From Porticoccaceae bacterium (GTDB lineage Bacteria; Pseudomonadota; Gammaproteobacteria; Pseudomonadales; Porticoccaceae), in contig PCCK01000057.1 in assembly GCA_002731695.1 (NCBI GenBank), positions 1-43,689 of the forward strand: DNA of 43,689 bases. Direction: 5' to 3'. The notes below the pieces were generated by a model. It was not told where the DNA came from. It saw only the letters and a list, made by a program, of their open reading frames with translations, and ran no database searches. Positions within the stretch are counted from its first letter, which is position 1. Every line of letters begins with the position of its first letter. The position numbers and the translations under genes were made by a program. Below are positions 28,421 to 37,315 of the stretch, piece after piece.

Positions 28421-28516
28421 GCTTGGGAATATACCTTAAATAAAGTAACCTTGCATTGAGCAATGATTTGTTAAAACGAACTTGGGTTAGCAGAAAATTA
28501 CGCGAAAAGGACTTCT

Positions 28517-29344
28517 TTGTCTCGGATAAAGCCTAAAAAAATCCCAAATAATGCCTTTCCGCGGCAAGTAGAAATGCCCTTTGCGGTTGTGCAAGGGCAA
28601 ACGCTCTCCGTATTTCCTGATGACCTTTATATTCCACCTGATGCGTTGGAAATAATCCTTGAAGCCTTTGAGGGACCTCTAGATTTATTGCTATACCTAA
28701 TAAGACGACAGAACTTGGATATTTTAGATATTGATGTTTTGGAGATAACGCGGCAATACACTGCCTATATTGGCTTTATGCATGGTCTTAAGCTTGAGTT
28801 GGCATCGGACTACTTAGTTATGGCTGCTATGTTAGCAGAAATTAAATCTCAAATGCTACTTCCCCGAGTCTGTGAAATCAGTGACGAGGCGGTGGATCCT
28901 CGCGCGGAATTAATTCGAAGGCTTCAAGAATATGAGATATTTAAGAACGCGGCCACGAATATGGATAAGTTAACGCGACTTGATCGTGATGTTTTTCTAG
29001 CTCGAGCAGAATTTAGCGGTCCAGAGCGCGTTATCTTGCAACCAACCGTTACTTTGGATGACATTAAAAAGGCTTTGCAATCGGTGTCTGAGCGCTCTCG
29101 TTTGTCGCAGCATCATGAGATCTCTAAGGAATTTATCTCTACTCGTGAGCGTATGGCCGACATTTTAAAGCATGTAAACAATCAATCGTTTGTCACCTTT
29201 GGAAGTTTATTCGATCTTTCAGAGGGAAAGTTGGGAGTTGTAATTACGTTTTTGGCCATGATGGAGTTGATGAAAGAAAGGTTAGTAGAAATCGTTCAGC
29301 CCGATTCTTTCGGGATAATCTACGTTAGAGCGCAAGAATTATGA
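28517..29344 (+). CDS. scpA: Segregation and condensation protein A
   Basis: ScpA is the kleisin that bridges the two Smc heads. The 275-residue protein has the hallmark N-terminal helix region FEGPLDLLLYLIRRQNLDIL, then ITRQYTAYI and LASDYLVMAAMLAEIKSQMLLPR. A C-terminal winged-helix part binds the Smc head (VTFLAMMELMKERLVEIVQ). The start is a TTG at 28517 with an AAAAGGA ribosome site 6 bases upstream; an ATG at 28571 would also keep the conserved domain. It overlaps scpB by four bases (ATGA), so the two are coupled. Smc is encoded at 15423-18920. Confidence 0.95.
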   Translation: MSRIKPKKIPNNAFPRQVEMPFAVVQGQTLSVFPDDLYIPPDALEIILEAFEGPLDLLLYLIRRQNLDILDIDVLEITRQYTAYIGFMHGLKLELASDYLVMAAMLAEIKSQMLLPRVCEISDEAVDPRAELIRRLQEYEIFKNAATNMDKLTRLDRDVFLARAEFSGPERVILQPTVTLDDIKKALQSVSERSRLSQHHEISKEFISTRERMADILKHVNNQSFVTFGSLFDLSEGKLGVVITFLAMMELMKERLVEIVQPDSFGIIYVRAQEL

Positions 29345-29931
29345 AATCTTTGTTGCTTCGTCAAATTATTGAAGGTGCTTTACTTGCGTCTCCAACGCCC
29401 TTGGCGATCAAAGATTTAGAACAACTATTTTCTGACTCGGAAAGGCCGCACAAAGATCAAATATTGGCAACTATCGAGGATATCCAATTAGATTGCCGAG
29501 ATCGAGGTTATGAATTAGTGGCGGTTGCTAGCGGTTTTCGGTTTCAAATTAGGGAGCAGCTAGCCGGTTGGATGCATCGACTTTGGGAGGAAAAGCCGAA
29601 GCGTTATTCTAATGCAATGCTTGAAACTCTCGCACTAATTGCATACCGGCAACCGCTCACTCGTGGGGATATTGAGTTAGTGCGCGGAGTGGCAGTAAGT
29701 TCAGATATGATTAGAACATTACTTGAACGAGAGTGGATAAAAATTGTGGGGCATCGTGACGTGCCAGGAAAGCCGGCCCTTTATGCGACTACAAAGCAGT
29801 TCTTAAATTATTTTAATTTGAGCGATCTTGAGCAGTTACCAAAATTAACAGGCGTTACAACTATTGAGGGTGGACACTATTCGACGCTCGGTTCACTGGA
29901 AAGAGCCAGTGATGGGGTGATAGAGCGCTAG
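29341..29931 (+). CDS. scpB: Segregation and condensation protein B
   Basis: ScpB is the dimeric winged-helix partner of ScpA in the Smc complex. The 196 residues contain two winged-helix domains. The conserved parts are IIEGALLASPTPLAIKDLEQL in the first, and RYSNAMLETLALIAYRQPLTRGDIE and IVGHRDVPGKPALYATT in the second. Its ATG overlaps the scpA stop. The C-terminal tail is short. The rluB gene follows after 74 bases, the usual scpA-scpB-rluB order. Confidence 0.95.
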   Translation: MKSLLLRQIIEGALLASPTPLAIKDLEQLFSDSERPHKDQILATIEDIQLDCRDRGYELVAVASGFRFQIREQLAGWMHRLWEEKPKRYSNAMLETLALIAYRQPLTRGDIELVRGVAVSSDMIRTLLEREWIKIVGHRDVPGKPALYATTKQFLNYFNLSDLEQLPKLTGVTTIEGGHYSTLGSLERASDGVIER

Positions 29932-30005
29932 AGCCAGTGAGTCAGTTCTAGAGATGCCACTTGGTACCAGCGCCTTTATAGAGACAAAATCAATTGGAAA
30001 AATCG

Positions 30006-30866
30006 ATGTCTGACAAAATTCACAAAGTGCTTGCTATGTCTGGTCTTGGATCTCGCCGTGAGGCGGAGCGTTGGATTGCTCAAGGACGAGTATTTGTGAA
30101 CGGTAAGATTGCTAAGGTGGGTGACCGAGCAGTCTCCTCGGACAAAATTGTGTTGGATGGCAAATTAATACCAAGTGCCTCTCAAGGGTATACAAGGATT
30201 TTAATGTACAATAAACCGGAGGGAGAGATATGCAGCACAATCGATAAAAAAGGGCGTCCGACGGTCTATGAGCAATTGCCGCGTTTATCCACAGGGCGTT
30301 GGATATCTGTAGGTCGGTTAGATGTCAACACCAGCGGGTTACTCTTATTCACGGATAATGGCGAATTGGCAAATCGCCTCATGCATCCTAGCTATGAAAT
30401 TTCTAGACAATATCTCGTAAGGATATACGGAGTTGTCAACCTTTCAATGATTACTCGTTTAATCAAAGGCGTTGCTCTGGACGATGGAATTGGCAAGTTT
30501 GACTCCGTAAAGGCGAATCTGGATTATCGTTCCGATAATGAGATTAATTCATCCAACAAATGGTATCGTGTTACCATTTCAGAAGGCCGAAAGCGTGAAG
30601 TGCGGCGCTTGTGGGAATCGCAAGGTGTTGAAGTTAATCGTTTAAAGCGCATTAGTTTTGGACCAATTGAATTACCTTCTATTGTTCGCAAAGGTGAATT
30701 CATGTTTTTAGACGAATTTCAAACTAAGTCTTTGTTGGGTATTGTCAAGCTTGAAGCTAAGAGTTATCCGGAAAAAGAAATTTACAAACATATGCGGAAG
30801 CGCAAAGAAAAAAAATTGCGAGCCAGAGGAAATAATAGTAGTCATCAAAGAAAAAAAAGAGCTTGA
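30006..30866 (+). CDS. rluB: 23S rRNA pseudouridine(2605) synthase
   Basis: RluB isomerises U2605 of 23S rRNA to pseudouridine. The protein has an N-terminal S4 RNA-binding domain (KVLAMSGLGSRREAERWI, GRVFVNG) and the RsuA-type catalytic domain with its aspartate in GRLDVNTSGLLLFT (D106). GRKREVRRLWESQGVEVNRL follows, and a Lys/Arg-rich tail ends in KKKRA-like sequence. The start was placed at ATG 30006 (286 residues); a TTG four codons earlier has no better ribosome site. The tail is typical of gammaproteobacterial RluB. A 123-base convergent gap separates it from yciK. Confidence 0.92.
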   Translation: MSDKIHKVLAMSGLGSRREAERWIAQGRVFVNGKIAKVGDRAVSSDKIVLDGKLIPSASQGYTRILMYNKPEGEICSTIDKKGRPTVYEQLPRLSTGRWISVGRLDVNTSGLLLFTDNGELANRLMHPSYEISRQYLVRIYGVVNLSMITRLIKGVALDDGIGKFDSVKANLDYRSDNEINSSNKWYRVTISEGRKREVRRLWESQGVEVNRLKRISFGPIELPSIVRKGEFMFLDEFQTKSLLGIVKLEAKSYPEKEIYKHMRKRKEKKLRARGNNSSHQRKKRA

Positions 30867-30909
30867 AAGAGTAACGAAGAATCCTCAACGACGTTTTTGT
30901 CCACAGATA

Positions 30910-30930
30910 TGTTGATTGTTCTCATCAACA
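30910..30930. terminator. Stem-loop between the convergent rluB and yciK genes
   Basis: TGTTGAT (30910-30916) pairs perfectly with ATCAACA (30924-30930) around a 7-base loop. It lies between the ends of two convergent genes, 44 bases after rluB and 60 before the yciK stop. Neither side has a clear T run, so it is not a textbook intrinsic terminator, but it may protect 3' ends or help stop transcription from both sides. Confidence 0.35.
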
Positions 30931-30989
30931 GGCCCAAAAATACCTCTAAAGAAACTAGTAGATTTAACGAGCGTTACAAGCGGTTTGTC

Positions 30990-31751
30990 TCACAATTGGG
31001 CGTGTATTGTTTTTCCGTTGATCCCAAGACTATCATCACCAAGCAAGTACAGGTATGCCCAAGTAATTTGATCGGCGCTTATTAAGTTAGTTGGATTTTC
31101 TGCAGGATACGCTTTTGAACGCATTGCCGTGCGCGTAGGTCCTGGATTAATGGCATTAATCCTAAGTTTCCCCAAGTTTTCTTGTTCCGCGGCCCAGCCT
31201 CGCATAAGTGCCTCCACTGCACACTTTGAAACGGCATATGCGCCCCAAAATGCGCGCCCCGCTTGCCCTGCTCCAGAGGTGGTGAAAATGACAGATGCGC
31301 CATGACTGGATTGTTCTAGAAGAGGCATTAATGATCGAGTGAGCAGAAACTGCGCGGTTGCATTAGTGTGAATTACTTTTTCCCAGAGCTCTGACTTGTA
31401 TTGGTTAAGCGGCATCCTATCTCCCAGAATCGCTGCGTTATTCACTAACCCATCCAAAGCTCCGAACTGGACCTCTACTTGATTTTTTAATTCAACGTAG
31501 TCAGAGTCTTTTGCATACTCCAAATCGAGAGGACATATCGCTGCTCTGGGACCCGCTTTGCGCAATACTTTGTCGTAAGTACTCTCAAGAGAATTGATGT
31601 TGCGACCCGCAAGCAATACTGTTGCGCCATGCTGAGCGATTGAAATCGCTACGGCTCTCCCAATCCCACTACCTGCGCCAGTAATCAAAATAACACGTCC
31701 GCTCAATAAATCACTCGGTGCTGTGTATGAGGAGATAGGAAACTTTGTCAA
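30990..31751 (-). CDS. yciK: YciK family SDR oxidoreductase
   Basis: A 253-residue short-chain dehydrogenase. It has the NAD(P)-binding ITGAGSGIGRA, the NNAA motif with the following AILGDRMPL, the catalytic serine region FTTSGAG and the YAVSKCAVEAL active site (YxxxK). INPGPTRTAMRSKAYP matches YciK proteins. The physiological substrate of YciK is not established. It begins 12 bases after mupP in the order ubiG-mupP-yciK that is conserved in Pseudomonas and relatives, which supports orthology more than the SDR motifs alone do. Confidence 0.9.
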   Translation of the reverse strand: MTKFPISSYTAPSDLLSGRVILITGAGSGIGRAVAISIAQHGATVLLAGRNINSLESTYDKVLRKAGPRAAICPLDLEYAKDSDYVELKNQVEVQFGALDGLVNNAAILGDRMPLNQYKSELWEKVIHTNATAQFLLTRSLMPLLEQSSHGASVIFTTSGAGQAGRAFWGAYAVSKCAVEALMRGWAAEQENLGKLRINAINPGPTRTAMRSKAYPAENPTNLISADQITWAYLYLLGDDSLGINGKTIHAQL

Positions 31752-31763
31752 TCTTCCAGTTCC

Positions 31764-32420
31764 TTAAAAAAGAAGATCAAAGAGTTTCTTAGGAGTAAGT
31801 GTAATCCAGTTGGCATCCCAATAAGAAATATTTTCATTTTCATTTATGTACCCCCAGGCAGCCACAATGGATCGCATCTTCGCATTTTTAGCCGCTAATA
31901 TATCTCTTGAATGATCGCCTATGTATATACACTCATCTGCCCTTAAGCCTAAATGCTTAATGCCAAGTTCCAGTGATTCGGGATGTGGCTTGGGCTCTTT
32001 AACATGATCGGAGCAGATCACACAGTGGGCACGATTAATTAGATTTAGTCTAGTTAACAAAAGCTCGGTATATAACCAGTGTTTATTTGTAACTACGCCC
32101 CATGGTATTGCTCTGAGGTCGCATTCGGTTAATATTTCGTTAATGTTTGGAAACATTTTCGTTTTCTTTCCAGCATGTTCAAAATAGATAGTCAAAAGTT
32201 CGCTCTGCAGTGTTTCGAAGTTTGAGTCGGTGGGTGAAATGTTAAATGCAAGTTCTAGTAATCCGATTGAACCATCACTAACTCTGTTCCGCACGGCCTC
32301 AGAGTCGAGCTGGACACGATCGTATCTTTTTAAGAGGGTGTTTATAGTGGTCACAAAGTCAGGTGCTGTATCAAGCACCGTTCCATCTAAATCAAAAAGT
32401 AGACCATTAAAATCGATCAT
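31764..32420 (-). CDS. mupP: HAD phosphatase, probable N-acetylmuramic acid 6-phosphate phosphatase MupP
   Basis: A 218-residue HAD-superfamily phosphatase. Motif I is FDLDGTVLDT (nucleophile D10, general acid D12), motif II GVVTNK, motif III the lysine in KEPKPHPE, and motif IV IGDHSRDI. It could be read as a phosphoglycolate phosphatase. The position between ubiG and yciK is that of MupP, the cell-wall recycling phosphatase acting on MurNAc 6-phosphate in Pseudomonas. The assignment rests on position as much as sequence, and no other recycling genes are in the window. Confidence 0.8.
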   Translation of the reverse strand: MIDFNGLLFDLDGTVLDTAPDFVTTINTLLKRYDRVQLDSEAVRNRVSDGSIGLLELAFNISPTDSNFETLQSELLTIYFEHAGKKTKMFPNINEILTECDLRAIPWGVVTNKHWLYTELLLTRLNLINRAHCVICSDHVKEPKPHPESLELGIKHLGLRADECIYIGDHSRDILAAKNAKMRSIVAAWGYINENENISYWDANWITLTPKKLFDLLF

Positions 32421-32444
32421 CGTAATTACTATCCAAGAATTTTC

Positions 32445-33146
32445 TTAGGTTAGTTTTTTCGCGTGAATAATGTAATTGACGTCCACTTGATCCGGCACAA
32501 GTTGGAAGTTCCTTGTGAAAGGATTAAAGGATAATCCAGTGATGGTCTCTATTTTTAGCTCAAATCCTCTAGCCCATTTGGCGAGTTCGGATGGTCGAAT
32601 AAATTTGTGGTGTTGGTGAGTTCCAATAGGCAGCAAGCGTAACAGATATTCAGCGCCCAATATAGCGAATATAGCCGATTTAACATTTCTATTAATGGTG
32701 GAGAAAAATACACTTCCACCGGGTTTGAGGAGTGTGGCGCAAGCCTCTACGACTGCAATCGGGTTTGGGACGTGTTCTAACACCTCCAAGCATGTAATTA
32801 TGCCAAATTTTTCAGAGTGGTTGGAGGCGAAGTTTTCTGCAGTTGAAAGTTGATAATTTATTTTTAGCCCAGATTCAAAACTATGTTTTTTAGCAATATC
32901 CAAGGCGGCTCGCGCAATATCAATTCCTGTGATGTTGCCTCCACGTCTGGCAAGAGCCTCTGATAAGATTCCACCTCCGCATCCCACATCCAAAACGTCA
33001 CAGCCCGCTATGGGTGACATTTGGTCTATCCAATTCGCTCGCAATGGATTGATTTTATGCAGCGCTTTAAAGTCTCCGTTGCAATTCCACCAATCGCTAT
33101 TAGTCGAGTTAAATTTCTTTACTTCGGTTAAGTCGATGTTATTCAT
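32445..33146 (-). CDS. ubiG: Ubiquinone biosynthesis O-methyltransferase UbiG
   Basis: UbiG makes both O-methylations of the ubiquinone ring using S-adenosylmethionine. The 233-residue protein has the family start (DLTEVKKFNSTNSDWWNCNG), the SAM-binding DVLDVGCGGGILSEALAR, GIDIARAAL and CLEVLEHVPNP. A C-terminal part follows with FSTINRNVKSAIFAILGAEY and HQHHKFIRPSELAKWARG, which is diagnostic for UbiG. The ATG is 30 bases after the amidohydrolase gene, and mupP follows 24 bases later. The presence of UbiG implies ubiquinone-based respiration. Confidence 0.96.
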   Translation of the reverse strand: MNNIDLTEVKKFNSTNSDWWNCNGDFKALHKINPLRANWIDQMSPIAGCDVLDVGCGGGILSEALARRGGNITGIDIARAALDIAKKHSFESGLKINYQLSTAENFASNHSEKFGIITCLEVLEHVPNPIAVVEACATLLKPGGSVFFSTINRNVKSAIFAILGAEYLLRLLPIGTHQHHKFIRPSELAKWARGFELKIETITGLSFNPFTRNFQLVPDQVDVNYIIHAKKLT

Positions 33147-33176
33147 TAATTCACCAAGTTTGGAGTCAGATTTTTG

Positions 33177-34496
33177 TTACAAATCAACATTAATCGCACT
33201 TTTTGCCCAGTTTTTACGTTTTCGTAGCAAGAGCTCTTCATTCAATGTCTCAAGATTACCATTTATCATCAGGGGCCGGCCTCCAACAAAGCTGTGGGTG
33301 ATCCGATGATTATAACTTTTATGCACTAATCCGGCCGCAAGGTTGTTAATAGTTTGCTCTTCAATGTAATTAATTTCAATTGCGATAATATCGGCGAGTT
33401 TGTTGGGCTCAAGTGTCCCAATTTCTTCCTGCCAACCCAGAGCTGTCGCTCCGTCTAGAGTAGCCATACGAAGTGATTGATGCGGTGATAAAGACAAACC
33501 ATAGTTGGTTGATGCTTTGCTTAGCAGCAATGCGAATTGTAAATCATTGAACAAATCGAATGAAAGATCTCGTGTGAATCCACCAGACCCTAGTGCAACA
33601 TTAATGCCCATCTTTTTAGCCTCCTCAAGTGGACGGAATCCAACTGTTTGTATGAGGTTGAATCGAGGACAATAAATAATGTGACTATTAGACTCTTTCA
33701 AGAGTAGTAAGTCGCTTTTTTCAAGTTGAGTTATATGAGTCAATTGACTTTGCGGTGTGAGGAGTCCACATTCCGCTAATCTTTGAATTGGTCTTGCATT
33801 GAAGTTTTTCGTTGAAGATGAAATTTCTTCAAGGCTGTTGTGCGCATCGATTTGTAAAGGAAGTTCTATTTCATGAACATAGGTGGCTAGATCGGTGAGT
33901 TTATCATTATTTAATGACGAGATTGATTGTGGTGCGCAAGCCACTCTTACATGTGCGCTATCCTTGTAATCATCAAACAGTCGGAGACCGTCACTCATCT
34001 GAGATTCCCAGCTGTTATTGATTAGCTTTGAATACTCGGTCATGGGAAAACTAATTTGACTTCTCATTCCACACTCTCTGACGACGTTTGCCGCGATATT
34101 TGAAAAAAGGGCTAAATCCGCGAAGCATGTTGTACCAGTCTTTATCATTTCGGCGATGGCAATTTGCGTTCCATCACGCACGAGTTGAGGAGTAATTGAA
34201 TATCTAGCCAGCACCTTTGGTAAGGTTTCAGAGCAATCGTTGTTAGGCTGCTTAAAAATGATTTTTGCTAGTATATTCAAGGATGCGTGAGTGTGGCTGT
34301 TGATCAGCCCCGGCATAACTAAGTGTCGGTCCAATGAATAGGTTGCGGCCGCTTCGAACTTCTCTAAAGCCTCTGATTGTTCGCAAATTGCGATTATTCT
34401 CTGATTATGAATTGCAATTGAGACCCTCTCAAACACATGGTTTTCTGGACTTATTGGAATGACCCACCTACAGTTTAGTAAAGTATCAATAAACAC
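33177..34496 (-). CDS. MtaD-like TRZ/ATZ amidohydrolase lacking several active-site residues
   Basis: A 439-residue protein aligns along its whole length with 5'-methylthioadenosine/S-adenosylhomocysteine deaminases: MPGLINSHTHA, IAEMIKTGTTCFADL, LTHITQL, SLRMATLDGATALGW and GTLEPNKLADIIAI. The first metal pair is present (H68, H70), and so is H254. By eye alignment, however, the third metal His (first His of HLHET) is Asp at 217, the catalytic Glu is Asn at 220, and the metal Asp of GTDG is Gly at 305. So it is probably not an active deaminase of this type. The start was set at GTG 34496, preceded by AGGAGGTG with five bases between GGAGG and the start. It lies upstream of ubiG, as mtaD does in Pseudomonas. 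Confidence 0.85.
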   Translation of the reverse strand: MFIDTLLNCRWVIPISPENHVFERVSIAIHNQRIIAICEQSEALEKFEAAATYSLDRHLVMPGLINSHTHASLNILAKIIFKQPNNDCSETLPKVLARYSITPQLVRDGTQIAIAEMIKTGTTCFADLALFSNIAANVVRECGMRSQISFPMTEYSKLINNSWESQMSDGLRLFDDYKDSAHVRVACAPQSISSLNNDKLTDLATYVHEIELPLQIDAHNSLEEISSSTKNFNARPIQRLAECGLLTPQSQLTHITQLEKSDLLLLKESNSHIIYCPRFNLIQTVGFRPLEEAKKMGINVALGSGGFTRDLSFDLFNDLQFALLLSKASTNYGLSLSPHQSLRMATLDGATALGWQEEIGTLEPNKLADIIAIEINYIEEQTINNLAAGLVHKSYNHRITHSFVGGRPLMINGNLETLNEELLLRKRKNWAKSAINVDL

Positions 34497-34499
34497 TGG

Positions 34500-34507
34500 C
34501 ACCTCCT
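34500..34507 (-). promoter_or_regulatory. Full-length ribosome binding site of the MtaD-like gene
   Basis: The minus strand reads AGGAGGTG, a perfect complement of the 16S rRNA tail, followed by CCA and the GTG at 34496. An alternative GTG at 34502 is part of this site and has no spacing. The position therefore decides the start at 34496. It is the strongest ribosome site seen in the window, on a gene whose product seems catalytically impaired. Confidence 0.6.
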
Positions 34508-34592
34508 CATGCCACTCAAGGATTACCCGCTGCTACATCTATGTTACAACGGATTTTGAGAATTTTCTGAACTCGATCGTTCATTTCTCTCG

Positions 34593-34620
34593 AATATAAT
34601 TGCGCCGCAAAGCCACACAA
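34593..34620 (-). promoter_or_regulatory. Possible sigma-70 promoter of the MtaD-like/ubiG/mupP/yciK operon
   Basis: On the minus strand -35 TTGTGT (34620-34615) and -10 TATATT (34598-34593) are 16 bases apart, about 97 bases upstream of the GTG start. It lies in the 228-base divergent gap with gyrA, which holds no other gene. Confidence 0.35.
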
Positions 34621-34660
34621 TATGTTATTATTATATACAAATAGAGAGTCGTTTTTGTGG

Positions 34661-34689
34661 TTGTTTTTCCAAGAGTAATGGACTATGTG
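34661..34689 (+). promoter_or_regulatory. Possible sigma-70 promoter of gyrA
   Basis: TTGTTT (34661-34666) and TATGTG (34684-34689) are 17 bases apart, with the gyrA ATG 36 bases further on. The -10 is a weak match. An AT-rich stretch upstream (34621-34642) could serve as an alternative promoter or an UP-like element. Confidence 0.3.
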
Positions 34690-34724
34690 AACTTGCGAGT
34701 AGTCAACGATATACATGGAGACAT

Positions 34725-37292
34725 ATGAGTAATTTGGCGAAAGATATTGTACCCGTCAAGATTGAAGAAGAACTGAAGCAATCTTATCTTGATTACGCGA
34801 TGAGCGTGATAGTAGGGAGAGCATTGCCTGATGTTAGAGATGGGCTCAAGCCGGTCCATAGAAGAGTGCTTTTTGCGATGCACGAGTTAAATAACGAGTG
34901 GAATAAGCCTTACAAAAAATCTGCTCGAATCGTAGGTGATGTTATTGGTAAGTATCATCCTCACGGTGATAGTGCGGTCTATGACACCATTGTTCGTATG
35001 GCACAATCATTCTCGTTACGACACATGTTAATCGACGGACAAGGAAATTTTGGCTCAATCGACGGTGATTCTGCTGCTGCAATGAGATATACCGAGATTC
35101 GAATGACGAGGATAGCGCATGCGTTGCTCGAGGATTTAGATAAGGAAACAGTTAACTTTCAACCCAACTATGACGAATCTGAGTCAATACCAGTCGTCAT
35201 GCCTACTCGCATTCCAAACTTATTAGTAAATGGATCGTCGGGCATCGCGGTGGGTATGGCAACTAACATACCACCTCATAATCTCTCGGATATTATCAAA
35301 GGGTGTCTCGCTTTGATTGAGAACAACGAGATCACTATTGATGAGTTAATGGAACATATACCCGGACCTGATTTCCCAACCGGCGCAATAATCAATGGAA
35401 GAGCTGGCATTGTTCAAGCCTATAAGACTGGGAGAGGCCGGATATACGTTAGAGCATCAGCGAGTGTTGAAATTAACGATAAAAGTGGTCGAGAGTCTAT
35501 CATTGTCACGGAGATTCCATATCAGTTAAACAAAGCACGCTTAATCGAGCGAATTGCGGAACTGGTGAAAGAGAAAAAGATTGAGGGAATTTCTGAATTG
35601 CGAGACGAGTCAGATAAAGATGGATTACGAGTTGTTGTCGAAATCAAGCGAGGAGAGATTGGTGAAGTTGTGCTAAATAATTTATATGCACAGACTCAAT
35701 TACAAAGCGTGTTTGGAATAAATATCGTTGCATTAGTTGATGGTCAGCCAAAGATTTTAAATCTCAAGGAATTACTTGAGGCTTTTATTTCGCATAGACG
35801 CGAAGTAGTTACCAGACGTTGTATTTTTTTGTTACGGAAAGCGCGTGCGCGGTCACATACCCTTGCCGGCTTTGCAATAGCTCTGGTAAATATTGATATC
35901 ATAATATCTGTTATTAAAAACGCTGAAAATCCCGCTGAAGCAAGGGCGGCACTTTTGGGGAGAGCGTGGATTCCGGGTTCGGTAGAGGCGCTACTGGAGA
36001 GAGCTGGTAATGAGTCTTCGGTTAATATTTTCCCTAGCGAAGATGGATTTGGATTAATCGATGGACAGTATTATTTATCTCCTAATCAGGCTCGCGACAT
36101 TCTCGATTTAAGATTACATCGTCTTACAGGTTTGGAACAACAAAAAATATTGGATGAGGCGACGCAAAAGTTTGATGAGATATCAGAATACCAGAACATC
36201 TTGTCAGACACCCAAAAGCTAATGGCTGTGATAAAGGATGAATTGGAGAGTGTTATCACGGATTTCAGTGATCCGAGGAGAACTCAGATAGTGGAATCAC
36301 AGCATGATCTCACTGTCGAGGATTTGATTGCTGAAGAAGACCGGGTAGTTACCATATCTCATGGGGGGTATGCGAAAACACAGCCTCTCTCCGACTATCA
36401 AGCACAAAGACGCGGTGGAATGGGTAAATCTGCTATTGCGGTGAAAGAGGCCGATTTTGTGGAGCACTTATTAATTGCAAGCACGCACGCAACGATACTA
36501 TGCTTCACGAGCGCCGGAAAAGTATATTGGCTAAAGGTGTATCAGATTCCTGTTGCTAGTCGGAACTCGAAGGGCAGGCCGGTGATAAATTTACTTCCGT
36601 TAGATGCTGAAGAAAGGATAAACTCTATATTGCCAGTTGAGGGCTACAGCGTCGACCATTACGTCATCATGGCAACAGCTAATGGAACAGTAAAAAAGAC
36701 GCAGCTATCTCAATACTCTAATCCTCGCAAGGCAGGGTTGCGTGCGGTTGAGCTTGTTGAGGGAGATGTTTTAGTTGGGACTGCTGTGATAAGTGATAGG
36801 CAAGATATTATGTTGTTTAGCAGCGAAGGCAAAGCAGTTCGTTTCGCAAGCTCAGATGTGCGTCCGATGGGTCGTGTATCAAAGGGAGTCAGAGGTATGC
36901 GGCTGACAGATGGAGCCAAAGTGATTTCGATGGTCATACCAGAAGAAAATGGGTACTTGTTGACAGTTTGTGATAATGGATTTGGTAAACGTACCGAATG
37001 TTCGGAGTTTCCGACTAAAGGTCGAGGTGGAAAAGGAATGATTGCCATTCAGGCAAGTGATCGCAATGGCCCACTTGTGGGTGCGACTCAACTTTTTGCT
37101 GGAGATCAAATAATGTTGATTTCAGATCAAGGGACAATGGTAAGGACGCGCTCTGAGGAAGTTTCAGTGGTCGGTAGAAATACGCAGGGAGTAAGAGTGA
37201 TTCGTTTAAAACACAGTGAGCGTTTGGTGAGTTTAGCGCGAATTGCTGAAGCGGAAGAAATGGATATTCTTGAAAGATCTGATGGGGCTTAA
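34725..37292 (+). CDS. gyrA: DNA gyrase subunit A
   Basis: GyrA is the cutting and rejoining subunit that introduces negative supercoils with GyrB. The 855-residue protein has the catalytic Y122 (AMRYTEIRM), the quinolone-determining region [20 protein letters not shown] with the sensitive-type S83 and D87, and a coiled coil. The C-terminal beta-pinwheel (about 530-850) carries the GyrA box QRRGGMG near residue 561, so this is GyrA and not ParC. The ATG has a GGAG site 5 bases upstream. The next gene is pheA, 23 bases later; serC, usual between them in Pseudomonas, is absent. Confidence 0.98.
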   Translation: MSNLAKDIVPVKIEEELKQSYLDYAMSVIVGRALPDVRDGLKPVHRRVLFAMHELNNEWNKPYKKSARIVGDVIGKYHPHGDSAVYDTIVRMAQSFSLRHMLIDGQGNFGSIDGDSAAAMRYTEIRMTRIAHALLEDLDKETVNFQPNYDESESIPVVMPTRIPNLLVNGSSGIAVGMATNIPPHNLSDIIKGCLALIENNEITIDELMEHIPGPDFPTGAIINGRAGIVQAYKTGRGRIYVRASASVEINDKSGRESIIVTEIPYQLNKARLIERIAELVKEKKIEGISELRDESDKDGLRVVVEIKRGEIGEVVLNNLYAQTQLQSVFGINIVALVDGQPKILNLKELLEAFISHRREVVTRRCIFLLRKARARSHTLAGFAIALVNIDIIISVIKNAENPAEARAALLGRAWIPGSVEALLERAGNESSVNIFPSEDGFGLIDGQYYLSPNQARDILDLRLHRLTGLEQQKILDEATQKFDEISEYQNILSDTQKLMAVIKDELESVITDFSDPRRTQIVESQHDLTVEDLIAEEDRVVTISHGGYAKTQPLSDYQAQRRGGMGKSAIAVKEADFVEHLLIASTHATILCFTSAGKVYWLKVYQIPVASRNSKGRPVINLLPLDAEERINSILPVEGYSVDHYVIMATANGTVKKTQLSQYSNPRKAGLRAVELVEGDVLVGTAVISDRQDIMLFSSEGKAVRFASSDVRPMGRVSKGVRGMRLTDGAKVISMVIPEENGYLLTVCDNGFGKRTECSEFPTKGRGGKGMIAIQASDRNGPLVGATQLFAGDQIMLISDQGTMVRTRSEEVSVVGRNTQGVRVIRLKHSERLVSLARIAEAEEMDILERSDGA

Positions 37293-37315
37293 TATACGCG
37301 AGATAAATTTCTAAT

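Noticed and set aside
34962-34990. Quinolone resistance changes in gyrA
   Set aside because: S83 and D87 are both the sensitive-type residues, so no resistance substitution is visible.
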